Source of the DNA: Promethearchaeota archaeon
Lineage (GTDB): Archaea > Asgardarchaeota > Lokiarchaeia > Sigynarchaeales > SOKP01
Direction of reading: 5' to 3'
Assembly: GCA_016839655.1 (NCBI GenBank)
Contig: JAEOTW010000001.1
Coordinates: 1-31,428 of the forward strand
DNA length: 31,428 nt
Below the pieces are notes generated by a model that made no database searches, had not been told where the DNA came from, and saw only the letters and a program-made list of their open reading frames with translations. Positions within the stretch are counted from its first letter, which is position 1, and the number at the start of each line of letters is the position of its first letter. The translations under genes were made by a program, and so were the position numbers. Shown piece after piece: positions 23,001 through 30,028 of the stretch.

Positions 23001-24861
23001 TAATTTAACTCAATATATTGGTAATTTTGTTCAGTTTCGATTCGATACTTCTATAGATGATGAATTCGATTCGATTAATTATAAAGGATTTATTTTAGAT
23101 TATTTTTCAATTGTAAATTATACAAATGAGAATGCCCCCTTAATAAATTTCAACTTAAACAACGATCTTTCATCAACTCAGGATTCACGATACCAAAAAT
23201 ATAGGTTTTCCTTTGAATATTTTGATTTAGATAATAATTATCCTGAATTTGTTTATCTTGAAATGGACGGTATTAATTATTCAATGTATAACATATATGG
23301 TGATTGGAATGCTAGCTCAACTGGTATAGAAGATAGGGGAATTTACTTTTCCAGATCTATGTTATTAGAAGAAATTTCTAATCAATCATTCAGATTTCAT
23401 GTTTCAGATGGAGACTATACAATTATGAGCCCTTGGTATAACAGAAATAATTCATTATTTACATTTATCAACCCCACTCCATTACAATTTAATTTACTAA
23501 TGGACGGAAAACTTATTGGATTTGAATTTTCGAATAGAGACTTAGATAATTATTATGTGTCGGGAACCCCAAACCCTAAAGAAAATACTGCTTGGTTTAG
23601 AGCAGATAATATTTGGCATCCAATATCCCGTCTTAGCCAAGATTATATATATGGAGGGAGAGGGCAGGGTTTTGGAGGATTTGAACAAGGGTATGGGATA
23701 AATTGGGATAGTAATTTAATAACTCGTCTTTTGCACTTAAGAAGTGAATATAAAGTATATCTTGAATTTGATTACGAAATTTCTTTACAGAATGAATTTT
23801 ATCAACCCGAGGATCAGCTCGATAAATGTATTATTTCAATATCAACAGACTTTGGTGAAACATGGATTGATTTAAGAGAATTTACATATAATGATGAAGA
23901 TCTCTCTGGAAGTAAAAGATTTGATATTTCTCAATATTCTGGGGAAGATATAATGGTAATGTTCACTTTACATTCAAATGCTAATATAATTGGATTGGGA
24001 TATGGATGGTTACTATCTAATATATATATAGGTTATGATAAATCGACAGATTTTGTACCTCCCGAAATTACAATATTAAATCCTGAGCCTGACATAAATT
24101 TAAACTCAATAATTTCCATAGAAGCAAATATTATCGATAATAATGAATTAGATGAATCAAGAATTTACATATTTCTAAATAATAAAAGTGTTGACAGAAA
24201 TAAACTAACCTATAATAGTAATACAAGTAAATTAGAATTTAATTGGAATACTATTAGATATAATGATGGACATTATGAAATTAGAGTGGTGGCTTATGAT
24301 AAAGAAGGGAATAAAGGAGAGTCGTATATAAATGTATTAGTAAATAATGGGAGATGGTGGCTTCTATGGGGGCCATATATTATTCTGATAGGAGTTATAG
24401 CCGTTACCGCAATATCACTTTTTGTTATAGCGGAGAAGAAAGGTAAAATTTGGGTTCAAAATATTAAAAATATTCGAGCTGAAAAGATTAGACTCAAAGA
24501 TATTGATAAAGATCAAGTAATTAAGAGAATAGAATTACTCGAACAAGAAGAAGAACTTCAAAGACCTTTAACATTATACTGCAAATCATGTAGATCCTGG
24601 TTTATTTCGCACAAATATGATATAATGTGTCCTGTTTGTGAGCATGATCAGATTTATACTGCATATAACTGCCTAAATTGCGGAAAATGGTCGTTGAAAG
24701 ATGAACCTGGAGAAAATTTTTACTGTAAAAATAAAAAATGTGAAGGAGTTAAATTAGTGAGAAAAGAAAAAGAGGATATTGAAGAAATTTTAGCTAAAGA
24801 AGGTAAATTTCCAAGAGATTTTGAGAGTAAAAAGAAAAAATTTAGCATATTAGATAAATAA
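20035..24861 (+). CDS. giant membrane-anchored subtilisin-like (S8) protease with cytosolic zinc-ribbon tail
   Basis: A 1608-residue protein. Signal peptide (IVLLVVLIISFTSFL, ~9-23), I9-like propeptide (~45-130), then the S8 catalytic domain: D157 in AVLDTGIN, H198 in NGHGT, oxyanion N427 in AAGNSG, and S506 in GTSIASA, so the triad is complete. Between His and Asn lies an insertion of ~140 residues (roughly 208-350). After the protease come a PPC-like domain (~620-720), a duplicated unit of beta-sandwich (YRFxxEYFD, near 759 and 1055) plus jelly roll, and an Ig-like domain (~1345-1435). A transmembrane helix at ~1441-1465 is followed by a cytosolic tail with a double zinc ribbon: C1516/C1519/C1532/C1535 and C1546/C1549/C1564/C1569. 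ATG 20035 abuts the previous stop, with GGGAG just upstream. It likely cleaves surface or extracellular proteins; ABC coupling is inferred from the operon. Confidence 0.92.
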   Translation: MNKRQKQSIVLLVVLIISFTSFLHKFSNSNNLISEGSQSHQNELVPLISGIYNKNVIVSFEKQSYNSSVTSRFEYHGGTVKEEWNNKFSTISGFAGIMPLEANKTAFQNDFPDATVENDEILEAQMNYASIQSGAVNSSWYLNGFKGNTDSSVAVLDTGINPNHNFFPNGYSPSDLSGDIVGWENFVNLQPISDDNGHGTLVSSIISGTGMDSYNSINPSMIKIKGNYSHTDLFNEYSAPRNYTLKLFTFNASKESSNILINSSWKLEEQGIDKFWFELYYNNTLIQYSYNEIQDNYYLINHELNINNLGVYDLYLKYHKLLQAKPVFSFNAEVSFFPEFPIINRNHFTGLANATKIVAYKILNQSGKGYTSDLITALASVIENREIDHIISVCLSIGTLGMDITTVNSVIDDVVDSGILVVIAAGNSGIEVSDSLNKLAQNKKAIVVGAINDRDQVTSYSSMGKSIENVIKPDIVAPGGSKILGHRSIIGASDEIDKATPSYGTSIASAIISAAVNILIEAKWANWNQWNNLDLVTWAKYMKAILLMTASETNIERENDPSTSTNESDYSPSISIAPMTGGLKDIHEGYGRLNLQAAVDALVKNIEVNSLTNGHLISSQDDPLGTHVFARQIDLNEDTQYSFTLSTENSNADFDLFLFSNESNQYGEPILLQSSRKWYGDFDNFYFTPKYNQTTCIVIVKAIEGISDFTLNISTVNNLFEPELKIAEINYVGGSKNTTVMSLQEYMGGEPKKNYTIDSYRFYIEYFDNDTSNVPPQEVYVSIVELSKNYTLTQLYQPDNIYTDGAIFVSDYIQFPRSGIFHYFFIASDGSFKTRYPEANLLNVTIEFPTDSIQYPNYHSFNDGIGNWTCTGTGWEIMTQENVKDNRSRIYQDTWYSMYFGTFHNNPSNYTYQPIRLTEDPYPNGTLYSPLYNLTDIHQNYSQPFLKFGFRVSINSGDFIYLQINLNWTGWITLRTYTDIEQEWFMDSINLTQYIGNFVQFRFDTSIDDEFDSINYKGFILDYFSIVNYTNENAPLINFNLNNDLSSTQDSRYQKYRFSFEYFDLDNNYPEFVYLEMDGINYSMYNIYGDWNASSTGIEDRGIYFSRSMLLEEISNQSFRFHVSDGDYTIMSPWYNRNNSLFTFINPTPLQFNLLMDGKLIGFEFSNRDLDNYYVSGTPNPKENTAWFRADNIWHPISRLSQDYIYGGRGQGFGGFEQGYGINWDSNLITRLLHLRSEYKVYLEFDYEISLQNEFYQPEDQLDKCIISISTDFGETWIDLREFTYNDEDLSGSKRFDISQYSGEDIMVMFTLHSNANIIGLGYGWLLSNIYIGYDKSTDFVPPEITILNPEPDINLNSIISIEANIIDNNELDESRIYIFLNNKSVDRNKLTYNSNTSKLEFNWNTIRYNDGHYEIRVVAYDKEGNKGESYINVLVNNGRWWLLWGPYIILIGVIAVTAISLFVIAEKKGKIWVQNIKNIRAEKIRLKDIDKDQVIKRIELLEQEEELQRPLTLYCKSCRSWFISHKYDIMCPVCEHDQIYTAYNCLNCGKWSLKDEPGENFYCKNKKCEGVKLVRKEKEDIEEILAKEGKFPRDFESKKKKFSILDK

Positions 24862-24884
24862 AAAGTATAGAAAAGTAGAAAATA

Positions 24885-27869
24885 ATGGATATAAGAAATT
24901 TTTTGTATAAACTGAAAAAAAGGTTTAATCTACAAATTATCAAACATTCTTTGCTCGATCTTAAACGTGATAAAGCAAAAGTGATCTTTGGAGTATGTGG
25001 AATCGCAATTTCATTATTTTTATTAACAACTATAGGAATGCTAAATGATACAGTGAATTATAATTATCTTCTATATACTACATCATCAACGGGGAAGTCA
25101 GATATTATGGTCACGAGAACAGTACAAACAGATTTAACGTATGATCCTTTCTTTGATGAAGATATTATTGATAATGAGTTGCAGGATATTGAAGGAGTCC
25201 AAAAATTATTCCCGCGTATTATGATGTTAGTAGAAACAACTTCAGAAAATATTAATACTAGTGGCTCTCTTCAATTGTATGGTCTTGACTTTATAGAAGA
25301 AACCACTAATGGTAATATAGGAGACTTAATAGTTGTGGATGAAGAAGGAGAAGAAACTAATGAAATCTATGATGATGAACCAGACAATGGTGAATGTGTT
25401 ATATTATGGAATGTTGCTCAAATCCTTAATGTAAGCAAGGGAGACAGTATATCTTTAAAATACCAGTCATACGAGTTAAACTTAACAGTGGCTGAAATAT
25501 GTATTCAAAATCTAAAATTCACGCAATTTGAAAATTCTTTAATTCTGGTTAATATTCGGCAAGCTCAAGATTTTTTACGACGAGATGGTTTAATTAATTT
25601 CATAGTAGGTACTATTATCAATCCTCGAATTGTTTACGATGCTAGCAATTTAGATTTAACAACCAGAAGACTCCGAAAAATTGGCTCTAACATCCAAGAA
25701 AGATTAGATCTCAATGAATTTACTGTGAGTCTCCCAAAATTAGAGGAACTTGAAGGGGGGGAATTTCTATTAATGACCGTAACAATAATGTTTTGGTTTA
25801 TTACAATTCTTTCCACACTTATAACAGGCATCTTAATTAATAGTATTCTATCAACTTCAGTTGAAGAAAGAATTAGAGAATTTGGTGTGGTACGGGTGGT
25901 TGGAAGTAGGAAAGCATATGCAATTAAGATGGTTTTATTTGAAGGATTGATGTTAGGGTTAATAGGTTCGGTTATTGGGATGATCCTCGGATTCACAATG
26001 ATGAAACCAATTGCTCAAACTTTATTTCCTCTATATGAATTTCAATTTGAGTTTACTGAGGTGGAATGGGTGATTCAACCTGACACGCTTCTAATGACAT
26101 TTTCAATCGGAACTTTTGTATCACTAGCAGTTGCCTTATTACCTGCTTTAAAAACAGCAAAATTGGATATTATCAAATCAATAACACCCTTTCAAACCAA
26201 AGAGGAGGGTTGGGAAATAAAAAAGGAGGGGAGTATGAATGTCAAAAGTTTTCTTACGGGTATTGCGATAGCTGCCATTGGAATGATAGTTTTTGTCCTT
26301 ATGCCAAATATTTTTGTTACAGGTGATTTTATGTTAATATCAGCCTTATTTATTGGCCTATTAGCAGCAATCGTAATTGGCTTGGTTTTTGCCTCAATAG
26401 GTATAATCCCTTTAATACAAAAAATCTTTTTGGGTATAATCTCACCAACCATTAGAAAATATAGTAGCATTATAAATATCTCATTAAAACGTTATAGAAG
26501 ACGTAATACAAGCACAGTAATTATGTTTGCAATTAGTTTCTCCTTTATTTTCTTTATCACAAGTGTAACCGAAATGCAATCTAGTAATATGGATCTAAAT
26601 TTAAGATTTCAATATGGATCCGATTTAGTTCTGGTTAATGAAAACTTCTATACTCCAGAAAGTGCTTTAACGCTTGATATGGTAGAACAAATAAAAAATT
26701 TACCTGGAGTTGATAAACTTGCTTTATCTCTTCATAACACATTTGACCTTCAAGCTACTCTAGCAACTTTATTTCAAATAAGCGAGGGTCAAGTAGGCTT
26801 CAGTAGTGAGTCAACTGAGCAAATGATGTCAATGTTTCAATTTATTGGAACTGAGGATACTACAAAAATTAAAACAACGGCAGGAGATATGATGGACTTT
26901 GATGTTGTGGAAGCAGGATTTATAGGAGTAAATGAAGATTTTGTTGATTTAGTTGATAAAGATTTATTGATCTGGAGCAGTAGTGGAAGTAATTCGGATT
27001 ACTCCTTTAATGAATTATTTGCCCACAATAACACTTGTATATTAGCTAAATCTATAGCAGATTATATAGGTGTTAAAGAAGTCGGAGAATTTGTCCGAAT
27101 TACTTTTTATCAACCAGAAGATTATGACAATGGACCGCTAGCTCCAGGAAATGTTACTCTTTTTCGAGTTGTAGGAATTTCAGGTGGAGTTCCAGGTTTT
27201 TTTAACTTTCGAAGTAATGAAATGTCTGCCAATGGTGGAGGGGTAATGGTTTCTTTAGAAAATTATATGCGTTTGATGAAAGTTGAAAATCCCGGAGAAC
27301 CTAATATGGTCATTGACAAGATATTTTTAAATCTAGTCGATCAGACTGAGGAAAACATCAAAGAAACTAAAGATGAAATTAACGATATGTATCAAGAAAA
27401 AGATATAATTATTGATGACGCCATATCTAAAATTAATTTCTTTAAATCGATGACTGAAAGGCAATCTTTTCTTATGGAACTAATTTTAACATTTACAGTA
27501 ATTATTAGTATTTTTGGCCTTGTAAGTAGCATGTATGCTGTTATTTTAGAGAGAAAATTTGAAATTGGAATCCTTAGATCAATGGGAATGAAAACAAGAA
27601 ATGTCCGTAACATGTTTCTAATTGAAAGTATGATTACTTTAGTTTCTGCAGGAGTAATGGGGACAATTATAGGTACTTATACTGGGTATTTACTTCAATC
27701 CACCATGAGTTTGATGACAGAAATGCCAATGGTTTTCTCAATTCCTATAGATACATTATTAAGGGTGTTTATTTTATCAATTTCTTTTGCATTTCTCGGA
27801 ACATATATAATTTTAGTAAAATACTTCTATAAGAAAAGTATTATGGATATCTTCCGGCAGACGTTTTAA
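24885..27869 (+). CDS. ABC transporter permease with two FtsX domains (MacB-like), second copy
   Basis: A 994-residue permease with the same design as the first copy. Its first transmembrane helix is FGVCGIAISLFLLTTIG (~33-50), followed by an extracellular MacB_PCD-like domain. The first FtsX coupling motif, VEERIREFGVVRVVGS, is at ~326, and the second, ERKFEIGILRSMGM, at ~888, the same positions as in the 993-residue paralogue. The conserved helix start after the central block (RRRNTSTVIMFAISFSFIFF) also matches RRNSSTIIIFALSFSFVIF of the first copy. The extracellular domains have diverged strongly, so the two could form a heterodimer or have distinct partners. It begins 23 bases after the protease stop and closes the operon. 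No second ATPase gene is nearby, so it most likely shares the ATPase encoded at 11841. Confidence 0.9.
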   Translation: MDIRNFLYKLKKRFNLQIIKHSLLDLKRDKAKVIFGVCGIAISLFLLTTIGMLNDTVNYNYLLYTTSSTGKSDIMVTRTVQTDLTYDPFFDEDIIDNELQDIEGVQKLFPRIMMLVETTSENINTSGSLQLYGLDFIEETTNGNIGDLIVVDEEGEETNEIYDDEPDNGECVILWNVAQILNVSKGDSISLKYQSYELNLTVAEICIQNLKFTQFENSLILVNIRQAQDFLRRDGLINFIVGTIINPRIVYDASNLDLTTRRLRKIGSNIQERLDLNEFTVSLPKLEELEGGEFLLMTVTIMFWFITILSTLITGILINSILSTSVEERIREFGVVRVVGSRKAYAIKMVLFEGLMLGLIGSVIGMILGFTMMKPIAQTLFPLYEFQFEFTEVEWVIQPDTLLMTFSIGTFVSLAVALLPALKTAKLDIIKSITPFQTKEEGWEIKKEGSMNVKSFLTGIAIAAIGMIVFVLMPNIFVTGDFMLISALFIGLLAAIVIGLVFASIGIIPLIQKIFLGIISPTIRKYSSIINISLKRYRRRNTSTVIMFAISFSFIFFITSVTEMQSSNMDLNLRFQYGSDLVLVNENFYTPESALTLDMVEQIKNLPGVDKLALSLHNTFDLQATLATLFQISEGQVGFSSESTEQMMSMFQFIGTEDTTKIKTTAGDMMDFDVVEAGFIGVNEDFVDLVDKDLLIWSSSGSNSDYSFNELFAHNNTCILAKSIADYIGVKEVGEFVRITFYQPEDYDNGPLAPGNVTLFRVVGISGGVPGFFNFRSNEMSANGGGVMVSLENYMRLMKVENPGEPNMVIDKIFLNLVDQTEENIKETKDEINDMYQEKDIIIDDAISKINFFKSMTERQSFLMELILTFTVIISIFGLVSSMYAVILERKFEIGILRSMGMKTRNVRNMFLIESMITLVSAGVMGTIIGTYTGYLLQSTMSLMTEMPMVFSIPIDTLLRVFILSISFAFLGTYIILVKYFYKKSIMDIFRQTF

Positions 27870-27897
27870 CAAAATAGCTTTTATCAATAAAGAGAGT

Positions 27898-28488
27898 TCA
27901 ATATGTATTCTCTTTTAAAAAATTTATAAACTTCCTCCAAGATTGCCCTCTATGGGAGATCTTATTTTTTTCTTCTGTTGATAACTCAGCAAATGTTTTA
28001 TTTGGTATCTTATTAGGAAGAAAAATTGGATCAAATCCAAAACCTCCTAAGCCTCTTGATGTCTTTGATACTTTCCCATAAATCTCTCCTTCGAATATTA
28101 ATTTCTTATCTAGTGGTTTAAAATAAAGCGCGATAATTGAAGTGAAATGAGCCTGAGAAATCTCAAAATCATCTATTAATTTTAATATTCCAGTGTTCCC
28201 TAGAGTTTTCATGACATAAGAAGAATATACTCCTGGAAAACCATTCAAAGGTACGTCCACAAAAAACCCAGCATCTTCTATAAAATAAGAATCATCTAAT
28301 TGCCCTTCTATACTCTCTAATTTGTATGATGCTACTTCTTTAAGAGTGTTTGCTTGAACTTCAACAGTTTTAATGTGCTTATGTTTTAAAACATAACTTC
28401 GGCTCTCTTTTTTGAATAAAGTGGATATTTCGTTATATTTATGAATATTTCCAGTTACAAAATAGATAATTTTCTGATCCCTATTCAT
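27898..28488 (-). CDS. rdgB: XTP/dITP pyrophosphatase (RdgB/HAM1/ITPA family)
   Basis: A 196-residue house-cleaning enzyme that hydrolyses non-canonical purine nucleoside triphosphates (ITP, dITP, XTP) to the monophosphate and pyrophosphate. Motifs: the N-terminal nucleotide-binding strand YFVTGNIHKYNEI (SGNxxKxxE in the family), the central EDAGFFVDVPLNGFPGVYSSYV with the catalytic Asp, GFGFDPIFLPN and SHRGQSWRKF near the end. The EDAG...GFPGVYSSY form is the archaeal/eukaryotic ITPA type rather than bacterial DDSGL. It is normal length and cytosolic. ATG 28488 begins MNRDQKIIYFVTG. It is convergent with the ABC/protease operon and divergent from rps15, with 158 bases between the starts. Confidence 0.94.
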   Translation of the reverse strand: MNRDQKIIYFVTGNIHKYNEISTLFKKESRSYVLKHKHIKTVEVQANTLKEVASYKLESIEGQLDDSYFIEDAGFFVDVPLNGFPGVYSSYVMKTLGNTGILKLIDDFEISQAHFTSIIALYFKPLDKKLIFEGEIYGKVSKTSRGLGGFGFDPIFLPNKIPNKTFAELSTEEKNKISHRGQSWRKFINFLKENTY

Positions 28489-28597
28489 AATTACTATAAG
28501 AGCATAAGGTTTATTTAGATATTCGAGTTGAATGAAGATTGAATTGTATTATGTAATGAACATTCCAAAAGTTTATTTTGTATATTTCTTTATTTAT

Positions 28598-28605
28598 TTT
28601 ATATT
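28598..28605 (+). promoter_or_regulatory. candidate TATA box of rps15-rps3ae
   Basis: TTTATATT lies about 45 bases before ATG 28647. Initiation near 28625-28630 would leave a leader of about 20 bases containing AAGGA (28631-28635) as ribosome binding site. Confidence 0.4.
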
Positions 28606-28646
28606 ATATCTTATAAGAAACGCAACCTAAAAGGAAGAAAGTAAAA

Positions 28647-29105
28647 ATGGCTCGGATGCATTCAAGAAAGCGTGGAAATTCAGGGAGTACACGCCCAGCT
28701 AGATTAGAAAAACCTACATGGGTTGAACCCTCCTCTGAAGAAGTTGAAAGTGAAGTTGTTAAATTAGCGAGAAGAGGACAATCAAAGTCAATGATAGGTA
28801 CTATAATGAGAGATTCACGAGGTGTTCCTTTAGTTAAACTAGTCACTGGGAAAAAGGTAACTCAAATTCTAGAAGAAAATGAAATTGAATCTACTTTACC
28901 AGAAGATCTCGCAAATTTAGTTAGAAAAGCGTTGAATGTTAGAAAACACCTCGAAACAAATCATAAAGATCTAGATTCAAAAAAGGGATTACAACGAACC
29001 GAATCAAAAATCTATCGTCTAATAAAATATTATAAAAAGAAAAAGATTTTAGCTTCAGATTTTAAATACGATCCTGAAAAGATAAGAACATTAGTAGCGC
29101 GATAA
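28647..29105 (+). CDS. rps15: 30S ribosomal protein S15 (uS15), archaeal form
   Basis: A 152-residue ribosomal protein of the small subunit that binds 16S rRNA early in assembly. It has the archaeal/eukaryotic N-terminal extension: MARMHSRKRGNSGSTRP, followed by PTWVEPSSEEVESEVVKLARRGQS and GTIMRDSRGVP. The C-terminal core LETNHKDLDSKKGLQRTESKIYRLIKYYKKK matches the universal uS15 fold (compare HxxDxxSxxxLxxLxxxRxxLLxYL). The length is as in other archaea, against about 89 in bacteria. ATG 28647 is preceded by AAGGA at 28631. It is co-transcribed with rps3ae, which starts 14 bases after its stop. Confidence 0.97.
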   Translation: MARMHSRKRGNSGSTRPARLEKPTWVEPSSEEVESEVVKLARRGQSKSMIGTIMRDSRGVPLVKLVTGKKVTQILEENEIESTLPEDLANLVRKALNVRKHLETNHKDLDSKKGLQRTESKIYRLIKYYKKKKILASDFKYDPEKIRTLVAR

Positions 29106-29107
29106 AT

Positions 29108-29113
29108 GGAGGA
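29108..29113 (+). promoter_or_regulatory. Shine-Dalgarno site setting the TTG start of rps3ae
   Basis: GGAGGA lies six bases before TTG 29120 and just after the rps15 stop. It supports TTG as the start and translation from a common mRNA with rps15. Confidence 0.75.
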
Positions 29114-29119
29114 TTTAAA

Positions 29120-29929
29120 TTGAGTTCAAAAGCAAGGAAAAAAAAACCTAAAGCAAAAAAAGTAACATTTAAAGATAAAAATTGGTATTCAATAATAACT
29201 CCAAAAATATTTAATTTCAAGCCAATTGGGGAAGTTATTGGTTTAGAAGATACGTTAGTTGGAAGAACATTAGAGACGTTGCTTTTTGATTTTACACATA
29301 AATATTCTGATATCAGTTTGAAGCTAAAATTTAGAATTGTAGAAGTTAATGATGAAGGCAGAAAGTGTAATAGTATCTTTGTAGGGCATCAATACACAAA
29401 CGATTTTATAAGATCTCTGATTGGCAGAGGAAGTACAAAAATACAATCAATTATCAACTTAACTACAAAAGATGGGTATATTTTTCGTATAACTATGATA
29501 TGCACTACTATTAAAAGAGCAAGAAGTAGTCAACAAATCTTAATTCGGAAAATAATTAGAGAGATATTAAGCGAATTCGCTAAAAGTCTAAATCATGAAA
29601 AATTTGTCGCAGGAATGATATATGGAGAATTTCAAAATCAAATCCAACGTGTAGCTAAGACAATTTATCCATTATCTAATGCTGTTATTATTAAGAGTAA
29701 GCTTGTATCCATACCCGAAGGAGGAGAAGATAAAGAAATTCCAGATGACCAATTTGAGATTGTAGAAGTTGATATAAAGAGATCAAGAAAGTCTGAAATA
29801 AAAAGATCTGAAAGAATAAATGTAAAAAAGCTATCACAATCAAGACCCAGAACTCAAACCCCTCCTGAAGTCGTTTCCACTCCTAAAGAGGAAGAGGAAA
29901 AGGAAGAAGAAAAAGTAAAAGAAGAATAA
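29120..29929 (+). CDS. rps3ae: 30S ribosomal protein S3Ae (eS1)
   Basis: A 269-residue small-subunit ribosomal protein of the eS1/S3Ae family, found in archaea and eukaryotes only. Recognisable stretches are the lysine-rich start (KARKKKPKAKKVTFKDKNWYSIITPKIF), FKPIGEVIG, GRTLETLLFDFTHKYSDI, KFRIVEVNDEGRKCNSIFVGHQYTNDFIRSLIGRGSTKI and the IYPLSNAVIIKSKLVS segment. The core ends near residue 210; the rest is a charged tail with a run of Glu and Lys (KEEEEKEEEKVKEE), longer than in most archaea. TTG 29120 is set by GGAGGA at 29108-29113. It is the second gene of an rps15-rps3ae operon. No good poly-T terminator is seen before the acyl-CoA dehydrogenase gene, 99 bases downstream. Confidence 0.96.
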   Translation: MSSKARKKKPKAKKVTFKDKNWYSIITPKIFNFKPIGEVIGLEDTLVGRTLETLLFDFTHKYSDISLKLKFRIVEVNDEGRKCNSIFVGHQYTNDFIRSLIGRGSTKIQSIINLTTKDGYIFRITMICTTIKRARSSQQILIRKIIREILSEFAKSLNHEKFVAGMIYGEFQNQIQRVAKTIYPLSNAVIIKSKLVSIPEGGEDKEIPDDQFEIVEVDIKRSRKSEIKRSERINVKKLSQSRPRTQTPPEVVSTPKEEEEKEEEKVKEE

Positions 29930-30028
29930 GATAGTCTAATATTTTTGAAGTTCCTGAAATTAATTCTAATCCAGATAGTTATTTTTAATAATCTGCATAC
30001 CTTCTTTTAATCTAATTAACTATTACAA

